Shown here piece by piece: positions 16,049 through 25,849 of a DNA stretch of 64,000 nt. The first letter of the stretch is position 1; the number at the start of each line of letters is the position of its first letter. The DNA is from DASQBT01 sp049578545. Its GTDB lineage: Bacteria > Pseudomonadota > Gammaproteobacteria > Burkholderiales > Thiobacillaceae. Position numbers and translations under genes: made by a program. The notes beneath the pieces were generated by a model that was not told the DNA's origin, ran no database searches, and saw only the letters and a program-made list of their open reading frames with translations. Where the stretch lies: positions 30,949 through 94,948 of the forward strand of contig JBAUMF010000043.1 of NCBI GenBank assembly GCA_049578545.1, written 5' to 3'.

Positions 16049-16722
16049 GATTTGATTCTACCGTCTTCCAGCTCCACCACCCGGTGAGCCTGGACCTCGG
16101 CCTTGGGGTCGTGGCTGACGATGGCAATGGCCTTGCCGGATTGTTCTGCGAGTCCGCGCAACAGGGAGAGCACATCCTGACCGGTACGGGAATCCAGGTT
16201 GGCGGTAGGCTCGTCCGCCAAAATGATGGGTGGGTCACCGGCCAGGGCACGAGCCAGCGCAGTGCGCTGCTTTTCGCCGCCGCTGAGGTCTGCGGGGTAA
16301 AGGTGAGCACGTTTGGCCAGTCCAACCTGATCGAGCAGCCGCAAGGCGCGGTCACGAGCCCGACGCCTGTCTCCATCCTTGAGCCTGAGCACCAGTTCAA
16401 CATTCTCCTGCGTGGTCAGCGAGGGAAACAGATTGAAGGACTGAAACACGAAGCCGATGTACTGTCGGCGGATCTCGGGCAACTGTTTCTCCGACAGGCC
16501 GCTCACGCTTTGTCCCTCGACGCGGATCTCGCCCGCCGTTGGCCGCATGATGCAGCCCATCATGGATAGCAGCGTAGTCTTGCCAGAACCTGAAGGGCCC
16601 ATGATCAGCAACACTTCGCCTGGACTGAGGCTGAGGCTGACAGCATCCACCGCCACCACCCGCGTATCGCCTTCACCATAAACCTTGCTGACCTTGTTCG
16701 CTTCGAGGATTGGCATCGTCAT
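16045..16722 (-). CDS. ABC transporter ATP-binding protein, LolD/MacB/DevA type
   Basis: 225 residues, a single nucleotide-binding domain. Walker A is GPSGSGKTT near 40-48, the signature is LSGGEKQRTAL, Walker B is IILADEPTAN, and the switch His is in IVSHDP. The sequence class is the LolD/MacB/DevA group that powers extraction or export from the inner membrane without translocating substrate through a classic pore. Its start is one base into the stop of the permease gene. Confidence 0.93.
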   Translation of the reverse strand: MTMPILEANKVSKVYGEGDTRVVAVDAVSLSLSPGEVLLIMGPSGSGKTTLLSMMGCIMRPTAGEIRVEGQSVSGLSEKQLPEIRRQYIGFVFQSFNLFPSLTTQENVELVLRLKDGDRRRARDRALRLLDQVGLAKRAHLYPADLSGGEKQRTALARALAGDPPIILADEPTANLDSRTGQDVLSLLRGLAEQSGKAIAIVSHDPKAEVQAHRVVELEDGRIKS

Positions 16723-17861
16723 CAGGCTTTGAATACAGAGACCGGATCAAGCCGGTGCACCCTGGCCACCGAAAACCAGGCCGAAGCGAGACACATGGAA
16801 AAGATTGAGACAAATAATCCTGCAAACAGCGTGGGACTGAGATAAAGCGGAACACCGGCACTTTCGATGCCGCTGCGCATGAGCAGCACCACAATCACCC
16901 CTGACAGGTAACCTGCCACCGCACTGAATCCCGCCTGGGCAAAGATGGCCTGATCGATTTCCTGGTTGCGCGCGCCAATCGCCTTGAGCGTGCCATATTC
17001 GCGCAGGTGCTCGAGGGTGCTGGCATAGATGGTCTGGCCGACAATGGTACCGCCGATGATCAGTGCCAGTGCGGCCGTGATGAAAAACGCCATGCCCATG
17101 CCGGTCTGGACCGTCCAGTACATGATGGTCTTGCGGATGAATTCATCCCTGGTGAAGACATCGTTGTCCTTGAGCTTGTCGCGCAGATAATGAACAACTG
17201 CATCCTGATCGGCAGGATTCCTGAGCTTGACGACGATGTAACAGGTCAGGTCTGACCAGCCTGCTTCGGCGAACATGCGGTTCATCTCGTTGTAGGAGAG
17301 AAAGACCAGAGGAATGGTGGTGAAGCTCTTGATGCCCTCGGACAGCCCCACCAGTTTGAAGGGATGCTCGCGAATGAATGTGACTTCCCACCGCGTGCCC
17401 GTTTGCAAATGGCCGAGGCGCTGTTCCGAGGTCTTGTCGATGATCATGTAGCGTCCGCCCTTCACATCAGTCGGACTGCCCTCGATCAGATTCCAGGGTC
17501 CGCCCACGCCGGTGTCCGGATTGTAGCCAATGAACTGCACCTGCTCGCGCCCGCCATTGGCCAGCTTGATGAAACCATAGTTAAGCAGGATCTTTTCCGC
17601 CCACTCCACCTGCTGCAGGCCACGCACGGTATCGATGCGCTGCGATGGAAACGGCAGGGCGAAATCGAAAGACTGCACATTCTTGGAGGCCACCCAGATG
17701 TCCCCATCGGTGTGACGCAATACCGAAGTGGCATTACCCATCATTCCCAGATAGATGGCCACTTCCACCAATGCCAGCACCACGGAGATGGTAATGCCGA
17801 TGAGCGTGATGAGCAGACGCATTTTCTGGTGGAAAAGCATCTTCATCGCCAGCCAGTACAT
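16722..17861 (-). CDS. ABC permease, FtsX-like (DevC type)
   Basis: 379 residues. A first membrane helix lies near 15-38 (LLITLIGITISVVLALVEVA), followed by a large periplasmic domain (about 45-255) and three C-terminal helices with the FtsX signature region. This is the MacB/LolC/DevC topology. It is the first gene of a five-gene minus-strand operon (permease, ATPase, fusion protein, 62-residue protein, 296-residue protein) with overlaps of 1-4 bases or 3-base gaps. The exported substrate is unknown; related systems move glycolipids, lipoproteins or peptides. Confidence 0.9.
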   Translation of the reverse strand: MYWLAMKMLFHQKMRLLITLIGITISVVLALVEVAIYLGMMGNATSVLRHTDGDIWVASKNVQSFDFALPFPSQRIDTVRGLQQVEWAEKILLNYGFIKLANGGREQVQFIGYNPDTGVGGPWNLIEGSPTDVKGGRYMIIDKTSEQRLGHLQTGTRWEVTFIREHPFKLVGLSEGIKSFTTIPLVFLSYNEMNRMFAEAGWSDLTCYIVVKLRNPADQDAVVHYLRDKLKDNDVFTRDEFIRKTIMYWTVQTGMGMAFFITAALALIIGGTIVGQTIYASTLEHLREYGTLKAIGARNQEIDQAIFAQAGFSAVAGYLSGVIVVLLMRSGIESAGVPLYLSPTLFAGLFVSIFSMCLASAWFSVARVHRLDPVSVFKA

Positions 17862-17991
17862 GGTCCCCCTCCAGGCAAAATTGAAACTATGCAGATTTTG
17901 TCATCGCGCAAGCCGCAGGGGCCCGCGACGATCCGGCCTTGTCAAATTTCGAGCTTGCCGTTTCATGGGCCATCATGCAGCCCTCCATGTC

Positions 17992-19269
17992 TTACTGCTT
18001 GAACCCCCACACCGCGTGCACCGGATCGCTGAACGCCATGCGGTCTGCATACTTGTCATCCGCCGGCCGTGGCAAGCCAACCAGTGAGAAGGTGTGCAAG
18101 TCCTTCCATCCGCCGCTTTGCAGGAAGTATTCCAGTACCAGCCCGGGCCGTTTGAACTGATGTGCCTGTTCCCATACGTGGATGACCTTGGGTGGAAACC
18201 AACGGTTGGAAAATGCAAGCACAAAAGGCGCGCCGGGTTTGAGCACACGGTTGATTTCGGCAAACACCTTAAACGGTCGTACCAGGTATTCCACGGAAAC
18301 GGTGCAGACCGCGCCATCGAACACATCGGTGTCAAAACCCAGCCTGGGCTGCTCATTCAGGTCCTGCACCAGACGTTCATTGAGTATCGGGTTAGCCTTC
18401 AGCTCCTCGGCATTCATGCCCAGGCCGCTGACATGCGCAAAATTGCCGGTCAAGTGCGATTTCCAGCTGCTCATCAAATCCAGGATATTCCCACGCCTGG
18501 GCATCAGATTCTGGTAAAGCTTTTCCACCTGACGCAGCGCAAGCCGATCGAGGTGATCGACCATGCGCGCCTGTGTGTAGAAATCAGCATCAGCGCCCGT
18601 TGCACCGCGCGCGAAGGCCTCATCGGAAAAGAAATCTGTCGGCTGGCCATGCCAGCGCGCCTGCATGCCAGGCCCCTTGCCGGCAATCATGTCTGGGACA
18701 TCGTTGCAACGCCCACCGTGTTCAGCAGGTACGGCCCAGGCTTCCAGGATTCGGCTCGAAAGCGACACCGGCTTGCCCGCAAGCGGGTGATTGAGTTCCA
18801 CCGTCATGCCTTCTCCTTCGATGCTGCCTATCCTGAAGGGTTGCAGGTCGTCCGAGCTGATTCCTTTCACGCCCGCAATGACGCCGCGTGGATAAAATCG
18901 CCCGGCACGGGGGAAGAGGTTTCCCCGATTGCGGTAATTTCGGTTGAATTTTTCCAACGGAGCCTGAAGGCAGTCATTTGTCGCATAGTCGGGCACAAGT
19001 TGGCCGGGATCAAACTGGAGTCTGGACACATGCCCGACCGGCTGATCGATCAGCGCGGCTTCCATTTCCGCTGGCAGGTAATCGCGCCACAGGTTGAGAT
19101 TGCTCGCCACCAGAATATCCGTATGCTTTGCGGCCTCGGATTCCCACTCCAGCGCAAATTCAACTGCGGCATGCGAATGTTTGCTGGTTCGACCCAACAA
19201 TTGCCGCGGCTGGTCCGGTTTGCCCACAATATCCTCCGCACCCAAAAAGCTTAGCTGATCACCTTCCAT
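17992..19269 (-). CDS. FKBP/SlyD-like domain fused to class I methyltransferase
   Basis: 425 residues. Residues about 110-175 contain RFYPRGVIAGVKGIS and VELNHPLAGKPVSLSSRI, the latter close to the FNHPLAGK motif that marks SlyD-type FKBP peptidyl-prolyl isomerases. Residues about 235-400 form a Rossmann methyltransferase of the Methyltransf_11 kind (GNILDLMSSW, later FDGAVCTVSVEYL and INRVLKPGAPFVLAF). The SAM-binding glycine loop is weak. The start at 19269 follows aggaga seven bases upstream. The partner or target is unknown; the fusion suggests methylation of a protein held by the FKBP part. It is transcribed just upstream of the exporter operon. Confidence 0.82.
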   Translation of the reverse strand: MEGDQLSFLGAEDIVGKPDQPRQLLGRTSKHSHAAVEFALEWESEAAKHTDILVASNLNLWRDYLPAEMEAALIDQPVGHVSRLQFDPGQLVPDYATNDCLQAPLEKFNRNYRNRGNLFPRAGRFYPRGVIAGVKGISSDDLQPFRIGSIEGEGMTVELNHPLAGKPVSLSSRILEAWAVPAEHGGRCNDVPDMIAGKGPGMQARWHGQPTDFFSDEAFARGATGADADFYTQARMVDHLDRLALRQVEKLYQNLMPRRGNILDLMSSWKSHLTGNFAHVSGLGMNAEELKANPILNERLVQDLNEQPRLGFDTDVFDGAVCTVSVEYLVRPFKVFAEINRVLKPGAPFVLAFSNRWFPPKVIHVWEQAHQFKRPGLVLEYFLQSGGWKDLHTFSLVGLPRPADDKYADRMAFSDPVHAVWGFKQ

Positions 19270-19377
19270 TCACCGATCTCCTGCAGTGTGTCGCGCGTAG
19301 TTGGCTATTCTCTATTACTTCGTAACGAAAGATTACCTGTCCGGTACAAAAGTGCTAAATTGGCGGCCGGAGTTGCC

Positions 19378-21576
19378 ATGCCGAAACATTCAAAAGAAAG
19401 CACTTTTTTAAATGCCGCTTTTGCCGCCACCCAGGCGGGGGCGTTTGAGTGGCATATCCAGGATCGGACGGTTCATCTCTCTCCCAATCTGGAAGTGTTG
19501 ATCGGCTTTCCGCCGGGTGGATTCGATGGCCGCATGGATTCGCTGCTCGACATTCTGAATCCGCATGACCGCGACCGGATCCTGCATCAGGTCAGAACGG
19601 CAGCGCCAGAGCAGAAACACATTGAAGCCGAATTCCGGATTGCGGGTCCAGCTGGCCAGCCGCGCTGGTTTTCCGCACGCGGAGAAATTGCACGCAATGC
19701 CGAAGGCGCAGTCAGTACAATCATCGGCATCGCCCAGGAAATCCCGCCTACAGTGGTTTCCGACCGTCGCATGCGCGCCCAGCAAGCCGCATTGTTCGAG
19801 CTGCTGGCAGAAGAGCGGATCGATACCCTGCCGTTTGAGGACGGGCTGCTGCGCATCAGCCAGCGGGCCGCCCAGACTCTCGATGTCGAACGGGTAAGCA
19901 TCTGGACTTTTAGCCAGAACAGGCAAATGCTGAATTGTCAGGTCTTGTATCTGAACAGCCTCAATCTGCACTCGCAATGCAACAGCCTGCTGGCTGCAGA
20001 TTTCCCGAATTACTTTTCTGCGCTGTCGCAAAGCCGTGCCCTGGCGGTGTCTTATGCGCCGACGGATTACCGCACCCGCGAACTGGCAGAGGTCTATTTG
20101 AAGCCCCTGGGCATTACCTCGATGCTGGAGGCCCCCGTCCGGCGCAAGGGGGAAACCGTGGGCGTTGTATGCCATGAGCAGGTGGGTCCGTCACGCGACT
20201 GGACTCTGGATGAACAGCACTTCGCCGCTTCGGTAGCTGATCTGGTCACCCTGATGCTGGAGGGCCATGAACGCAATCGACTGTTGTCTCATATCGAATA
20301 CCAGTCGACTCACGACCTTCTCACCAGGTTGCCCAATCGCTTCTGGTTCAGAAAGCAGCTGGAATCGCGCATCAACCAGTCGGATGAGCCTTTTGCCCTG
20401 ATTCTGGCCGATCTCGACCAGTTCAAGGAAATCAACGATATCCTCGGCCATGAACCCGGCGACGAGTTGTTGACCGAGTTGGGCCAGCGCCTGTCTGCAT
20501 TGCTGACTCCCGGAAGCGCTGTCGCAAGACTGGGCGGCGACGAATTTGGCTTGATGCTCGAGAACCCTGGTGATCCCAGGCAGATTGCCTTGTTTGCAGA
20601 GAAAATCCGCAAGGTGCTGCATCAGCCCGTCACCTGCCATGGCATGCAACTGGCAGTCACCGCCAGTCTGGGCGCATGCCTCTATCCCATGCATGGGAAA
20701 GACCCATCTGGCCTGATGCGGCGGGCGGATGTCGCCCTCCACAGCGCAAAGACCAACAACGGCTTTCGCCTTTATGATCCGGCGCGTGACCGGCACACGC
20801 CGCGCCGTTTATCACTGATGCATGATTTGATCAGTGCCGTTGGCAATGGCGAGCTGTGGGCGGCCTATCAGCCCAAGCTGGACATTGCGGGTGAACGGGT
20901 CACGGGGCTTGAAGTGCTGGCGCGCTGGACTCACCCCAACTTCGGCGAAATCGAACCGGAGGAATTCATTCCCTTGGCCGAATTGTCCGACCTGATCCAC
21001 CCTCTGACGCTGCACATGATCCGTTTGGCCTGCCAGCAATGGCGAAGCTGGAAGGATCAGGGACGCGATCTGCACATGGCCGTGAATCTTTCGCCACGCC
21101 TCCTGATCGCGTCTGACTGGATCGTATCCCTGCTTGAAATGCTGGCAGACGCCGGAATGCCGGCTGACCGGCTGGAATTTGAAGTGACGGAAAGCGCCTT
21201 TATCCATGAACCGGAACTAGCGCTCGGCATCATGCAAACCCTGTCCGCAAAGGGCATCCGCTTCAGCCTCGATGACTTCGGTGTGGGCTATTCATCTCTC
21301 ACTCACCTGAGCCGATTTCCCATTCACGCCCTCAAGATCGATAAGAGCTTCATCCAGCAAATGTGCCAGGACAAACGCATTTTGGCCATCGTTCAGTCCA
21401 CGATCCAGCTCGGCGACAACCTTGGCGTTGACGTAATTGCGGAAGGCGTGGACACGGCACAGATGTTCGATCAACTGCGCCGCTTGCATTGTCACCAGGC
21501 GCAGGGCTTTTATCTGAGCCCGCCTCTAAAGGCCGAGGAGATGCCCGGATTTCTGGCCAGATTCAAGAACAACTAG
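19378..21576 (+). CDS. PAS-GAF-GGDEF-EAL c-di-GMP turnover protein
   Basis: About 732 residues, no membrane segment, so a cytoplasmic sensor. A PAS fold occupies about 15-125, GAF about 150-300, GGDEF about 315-470 with an intact LGGDEF near 386, and EAL about 480-725. EAL catalytic positions look present: EVLARW (Glu near 511), NLSPR, EVTES, DDFGVGYSS, IDKSFI and AEGVD. Both cyclase and phosphodiesterase activity are possible; tandem proteins often keep only one. I preferred ATG 19378 (ggag before it) over GTG 19288, which would add 30 residues that do not fit a PAS start. Confidence 0.93.
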   Translation: MPKHSKESTFLNAAFAATQAGAFEWHIQDRTVHLSPNLEVLIGFPPGGFDGRMDSLLDILNPHDRDRILHQVRTAAPEQKHIEAEFRIAGPAGQPRWFSARGEIARNAEGAVSTIIGIAQEIPPTVVSDRRMRAQQAALFELLAEERIDTLPFEDGLLRISQRAAQTLDVERVSIWTFSQNRQMLNCQVLYLNSLNLHSQCNSLLAADFPNYFSALSQSRALAVSYAPTDYRTRELAEVYLKPLGITSMLEAPVRRKGETVGVVCHEQVGPSRDWTLDEQHFAASVADLVTLMLEGHERNRLLSHIEYQSTHDLLTRLPNRFWFRKQLESRINQSDEPFALILADLDQFKEINDILGHEPGDELLTELGQRLSALLTPGSAVARLGGDEFGLMLENPGDPRQIALFAEKIRKVLHQPVTCHGMQLAVTASLGACLYPMHGKDPSGLMRRADVALHSAKTNNGFRLYDPARDRHTPRRLSLMHDLISAVGNGELWAAYQPKLDIAGERVTGLEVLARWTHPNFGEIEPEEFIPLAELSDLIHPLTLHMIRLACQQWRSWKDQGRDLHMAVNLSPRLLIASDWIVSLLEMLADAGMPADRLEFEVTESAFIHEPELALGIMQTLSAKGIRFSLDDFGVGYSSLTHLSRFPIHALKIDKSFIQQMCQDKRILAIVQSTIQLGDNLGVDVIAEGVDTAQMFDQLRRLHCHQAQGFYLSPPLKAEEMPGFLARFKNN

Positions 21577-21721
21577 TTAATTCGCCCTATAATCATGGGC
21601 GCTGATCCATTATTTCTGCCTGTTTGCAGCCTCCCGCCATTTCCAGGAACGAACTCGGGCCTTTAAAGCTACCCAGTAACTTTTCCCGATCTGCCAAACC
21701 CATTGTAGCTACTGCCTAACA

Positions 21722-22741
21722 ATGAAAATTTGCCAAATCATTGCCAGTCGTGGGGAGGGCGGACTGGAAAAGCACGTGCGTGAACTCAGCAGCGAATTGC
21801 AGCGCCATGGCCATGATGTCGTGGTATTTGGGGAAGCGAGCTATCTGCGGACGCTGCCTGAGCATCTATCCAAAACTGAGGTGAATTTTGGCTTAAGCCG
21901 CCATAACCCTTTTCTCGTCCTGCAATTGCTCAATAAATTGCGCCGGTGCAAATGCGACGTCATCCACGCGCAGGCCAACAAGGCGGCTTCACTGATTAGC
22001 ATGCTGCGCCGCTGGTTGCCCTGCCCCGTTGTGGGGACACTGCATAACATCAAACGCAATACAAGCATGTTCCTTGCGCTGGATCACATCATTACCGTAA
22101 GCCGGCACTTGGCAGAAAAACTGCCCGCAGAAAAGACCACCGTCATCTATAACGGCATCAGCCCCCCTCCATGCAGGCCGCTCAAGTTAATGGAATTGTT
22201 TGACCTCCCTGCCGAGCAGCCTTTCGTATGCGCGGCTGGAAGACTGGTTAAGGCCAAGGGCTTCGACGTACTGTTGGAGGCGGTCAATGGTTTGCCCGTG
22301 AACCTGTTGATCGTGGGAGAGGGCCCGGAACGTCAAAATCTGGAACGGCAGATTAGTGGAATAAGGCACCCTACCCGGTGTCTGCTTCTCGGTCATCGCA
22401 ATGACATACCTGGACTGCTTGCTTCCTCGGATGCGGTCGTTATTTCTTCACGACGCGAAGGTTTCTCCTATGTCTTCTGTGAAGCGCTCTTCTGTGAATC
22501 CAGGGTACTCTCGACCGATGTCCCCATACCCAACGAATTGCTACCTGGCGCATTGATCGTTCCCACGAACGATGCGGCTTCCCTGCGAGACCGGCTGCAA
22601 TCCATGCTTCAGTCACCCGAGAAATGGTCAACCCTCATGCGCGAAGCTCATCTCTTTGCCAAGCAGAATCTGACTCTCAATGCCATGGGAAAGAAAACAC
22701 TGGCGGTCTACGGGCAGGTAGTGCCCGCAAAAGAGATCTGA
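21722..22741 (+). CDS. Glycosyltransferase family 4
   Basis: 339 residues. It has a GT-B fold with an N-terminal sugar-acceptor half (IIASRGEGGLEKHVRELS) and a C-terminal GT4 domain (VCAAGRLVKAKGFDVLLEAV, LIVGEGPER, and an EGFSYVFCEALFCES block carrying the E-x7-E catalytic motif). The likely role is hexose transfer to lipopolysaccharide core or another surface glycan. It stands alone between a c-di-GMP gene and corA. The acceptor cannot be named from sequence. Confidence 0.9.
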   Translation: MKICQIIASRGEGGLEKHVRELSSELQRHGHDVVVFGEASYLRTLPEHLSKTEVNFGLSRHNPFLVLQLLNKLRRCKCDVIHAQANKAASLISMLRRWLPCPVVGTLHNIKRNTSMFLALDHIITVSRHLAEKLPAEKTTVIYNGISPPPCRPLKLMELFDLPAEQPFVCAAGRLVKAKGFDVLLEAVNGLPVNLLIVGEGPERQNLERQISGIRHPTRCLLLGHRNDIPGLLASSDAVVISSRREGFSYVFCEALFCESRVLSTDVPIPNELLPGALIVPTNDAASLRDRLQSMLQSPEKWSTLMREAHLFAKQNLTLNAMGKKTLAVYGQVVPAKEI

Positions 22742-22961
22742 TGGCTGCCGCAGTATTTGCGAACCCCGCTTGTGCTTCAGATGTCGCCGTGTAGTCGCTG
22801 GTACCTTGCAGTCGAGCTGTAATCGAGCTCCGGTTTTGCCGCCGTCCCGTCGCCACCAGCACCCTGTTGATAATTGGCCGCAGACAGTCGTTGAGTTTCA
22901 GAACACAAGCGTCGGCTGCGCGCCCCACTAACATGGTTATTGCGAATAAGGGCGTTTCTTA

Positions 22962-23945
22962 ATGGAAGCAACCATGCAGAAGAATCTTCAGTGTCTTGTT
23001 TACCGATCCGGCAATCTGCCTGAAGAAATCAGCCTGGAAAGCGTCAGCGAGTATCTGAAAGATCCAGAGGTCTTTCTATGGATCGAACTCAAGGAGCCTG
23101 ATGCCACGTTGCTAAGCAAGCTGGGTGAAGAACTTGGCCTGCATGAACTGGCCGTTGAAGATGCCCTGACCACGCATCAGCGTCCCAAGCTGGAAGAATA
23201 CGGCGATCATTTGTTCATCAGTGCCCGCACAGCGCATGTCTGGGACCATCACATCGAACTGGGTGAAACGCATCTTTTTGCCGGGGACCGGTTTGTGGTG
23301 GCCATACGACACGGTCACGCCCCATCCTTTGCCAAAATCTGCGACCAGCTGACGGCACGCAGAAAGAACCACAAACGGGGCACTTCCTTTGCGCTTTATT
23401 GCGTGCTCGATTTGATCACCGATCACTATCAGCCTGTCGTTGAGATTGTCCATGACCGCTTCCGTAATCTGGAAAATGTACTGCTGAGCAACCGCCTGGA
23501 GCGCGTTGAACTGGAGAAACTCTACACGCTGAAGCGCGAACTCAACACTCTGCGTGATACGGTGGAGCCAATGCAATCGATCGTGCAGGACCTGATTCGC
23601 CTGCATCCTGAATTCGTGACCAAGGAGTTGCGCGCCTACTACCGGGATGTGCACGATCACACGATACGCGTCACCCGCTCTATCGACATGCTGAGACTAT
23701 CCGCCTCTGACGCCATGCAGTTTCATCTTGCCGCGCTCACGCTCAAGCAGAATGAATCGGTGCGGAAACTTGCCGGCTGGGGCGCCATACTGGCTGTGCC
23801 CACGGTCGTCTTTTCCCTTTATGGCATGAACTTCTCCGACATGCCGGAACTGCACTGGTCATGGGCCTATCCCGCTGTACTGGCGGCGACCGCGTTTGTT
23901 ACTGGATGGCTTTATGCCCATCTCAAGAAACGCGGATGGATTTGA
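22962..23945 (+). CDS. corA: Magnesium/cobalt transporter CorA
   Basis: 327 residues, typical CorA size. A long cytoplasmic alpha/beta funnel domain is followed by two C-terminal membrane helices, with the signature YGMNFSDMPEL between them. CorA pentamers carry Mg2+ (also Co2+ and Ni2+) into the cell. Start ATG 22962 or 22974 is uncertain; ggaag precedes the second. No M-box-like leader structure was recognised in the 220-base upstream gap. Confidence 0.93.
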   Translation: MEATMQKNLQCLVYRSGNLPEEISLESVSEYLKDPEVFLWIELKEPDATLLSKLGEELGLHELAVEDALTTHQRPKLEEYGDHLFISARTAHVWDHHIELGETHLFAGDRFVVAIRHGHAPSFAKICDQLTARRKNHKRGTSFALYCVLDLITDHYQPVVEIVHDRFRNLENVLLSNRLERVELEKLYTLKRELNTLRDTVEPMQSIVQDLIRLHPEFVTKELRAYYRDVHDHTIRVTRSIDMLRLSASDAMQFHLAALTLKQNESVRKLAGWGAILAVPTVVFSLYGMNFSDMPELHWSWAYPAVLAATAFVTGWLYAHLKKRGWI

Positions 23946-24135
23946 AGGCCGTTGACCGGACGCTTGGATCAATCCTGAACAATGAGTTGCGGCCGGTCCT
24001 TGCCTAAGGTGCCATATAAGGTGCCATATTTCGCTTCTGATTGCCCCGCGTCCCCCATACCACCCAAACATTCATGCGCGTTAGTCATGTGTCGGCCCTC
24101 ACTTCGGGTTCGGTAGTGTCAACGTGGGGGTACGG

Positions 24136-24852
24136 TCAGCGATCATCGCTTGCCGACTTTGCTGAACTGCTTTCCAGAGCGCCTTGAATCGGCCTGCTGT
24201 AGCAGGCGAAGAAGTGCGGTACGGGTGGGTCTTGCTCGTCGTCGTAAGCTTCGAAAGCCACTTGCCGAAGGCCGGCGCGAACGAAGCCATCTATTTCTGT
24301 GCGGTCCAGGGGCAGGGGAAATTCGCCTTCCTTTTCTCCTGCGTTCCGGCTTCGGCACGAGACCAGGGCAACGCCGCCCGGAGTCACCATTGCCGCAATC
24401 GCATTCAGAGCCCGTAGCCGGTGCTCGCCTGGCAGGATCTGGATCGTGTTGCATTCAAAAACAAGGTCAAACCTGCGGGTCCAAGCCAGGGGATGGTCGA
24501 ACAGGTCGGCCACCACATACTCCACGCGGCTGTCGGGATAGCGGTTGCGGCACAGGTCAATGGCGGCGACAGAGATATCGAAGGCGGTGACCTGATAGCC
24601 GTGGGCCGCCAGGGCCTCCGCGTCATCCCCCACTCCGCAGCCGATAGTCACCGCTTGCGGACCCGCACCGGAAACCGGGTGTTCTTCAAGCCAGGAAATC
24701 AGATAGGGATTGGGCGCCCGGTCTGCCCAGAAAACTGCCCTGAAGTCGCCGTTGGCAGCACGGTAGACGTTGTCGCACCATCCCGTGGGATCCCCCCGTT
24801 TCTGGTAGCTGGCAACCATACGCAGAAATTCACGCCTGGCTTTCTCATCCAT
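24136..24852 (-). CDS. Class I SAM-dependent methyltransferase
   Basis: 238 residues. SAM motif I is VTIGCGVGDDAEALAAHG, followed by an acidic second strand (VTAFDIS) and post-motif VVADLFDHP. The N-terminus (Trp-Tyr-rich) and the FVRAGL/EAYDDEQDPP C-terminus resemble small-molecule methyltransferases of the thiopurine or ubiE-like kind. The substrate cannot be told. The next gene on this strand is a broken VOC gene 37 bases upstream. Confidence 0.87.
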   Translation of the reverse strand: MDEKARREFLRMVASYQKRGDPTGWCDNVYRAANGDFRAVFWADRAPNPYLISWLEEHPVSGAGPQAVTIGCGVGDDAEALAAHGYQVTAFDISVAAIDLCRNRYPDSRVEYVVADLFDHPLAWTRRFDLVFECNTIQILPGEHRLRALNAIAAMVTPGGVALVSCRSRNAGEKEGEFPLPLDRTEIDGFVRAGLRQVAFEAYDDEQDPPVPHFFACYSRPIQGALESSSAKSASDDR

Positions 24853-24888
24853 GCCGGTCGGCCTTAATGTAACTCGATCAAGCGACGG

Positions 24889-25265
24889 TCAGGCAGGGCC
24901 CGGTCCTGAACAGAACCAAAGCTTGTTGCCCTCGCTGTCGAGAAAGCTGCCCACCAGCGCGTCGCCGTACGGCTCTACCGGATCCGCAATGGCCACCCCT
25001 TGGGCACGCGCAGGGCGGCTTCGGTGCCGCGAGCATCCCCGGTTTCGAGGGTCACGCGCGGGTTGAGGGCATCAGACGGCTGCGCATACCAGTCCGACTT
25101 GAACAACAGGACCGTATCGCCAACTTTGTTGCCAACCTGCTTGCCATCCTCGAACGCCGGGGGCAGCGACAGGGTGTCAGTATAGAAATGTATTGCACGA
25201 TCAAAGTCGGTGACGGCCAGTGCGATCGCTTCAATGTGTTTGAAATTCATGGAAGGTGTGGTCAT
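24889..25265 (-). pseudogene. VOC (glyoxalase-like) protein, frameshifted
   Basis: ATG 25265 follows aggagg eight bases upstream. The frame encodes a VOC fold (NFKHIEAIALAVTDFDRAIH, then LFKSDWYAQPSDAL) but runs out of register after TEAALRVPKG. In the next frame the expected end follows: GVAIADPVEPYGDALVGSF, DSEGNKLWFCSGPGPA and a TGA at 24889-24891. One lost base in the ccc-aa-gggg stretch near 24990-25000 accounts for the break. With it restored, the protein has about 126 residues and resembles a glyoxalase-type enzyme. It may be an assembly error. Confidence 0.8.
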
Positions 25266-25849
25266 GATTCTGTCCTCCTTGCTGTTGGTGATATCCCGCG
25301 CCAAAGTTACCCGGGATGAAAGTGCCGGCCAGTCATTGGTTGGACTCTCTGGGAGTAATCCAGTGAGCATTCATTGGAACTGCTTCCTGTGCGGCAGCGT
25401 CTGCAGGGCATTCTTCATGCAAACAACACCAGAGTACTGCGGTGCAGATGACTGCCCTGCATAAGGTGAGTAATTCCTGTATAGCAGCTGGGCCATGATA
25501 TGCCAGCCATAAGCCAACAGATCTGGAACACCCTAAGCTCTGGAGCTCCGACTACTGGCCGATAGATACGCTCCTGATTACGGCGACTTGCAGCCTGCAG
25601 GCCTGCGTCTGTTTATCGGCAGGGCTCAGTCTGCTCAGTGGCTTCTTCCGCAGCTTATCGCAACGCCGCTTCGCCTTTGTCACGCAGCAGGCGCCCGTTC
25701 TGTAATATCATCGGCATGCGGGCAGACAATTTCAGTGCAAGCCGGCTGCACAGGGAGTTGACAGGCATCGGCATGTTCTGCGATCTTGATTGGATGGACC
25801 GGTAAGTCCGTTGAATAACTGTGAGGCAGCACCAGAAAGGGCCTTGGCC
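25266..25849. other. Intergenic region, no confident gene
   Basis: 584 bases between divergent genes. One long stop-free plus-strand stretch near 25540-25760 has no start codon with a ribosome-binding site and no familiar motif. Nothing else is recognised. Confidence 0.4.

Noticed and set aside
24000..24034. Tandem repeat aaggtgccatat
   Set aside because: Only two short copies; nothing suggests a regulatory array or a mobile-element end.
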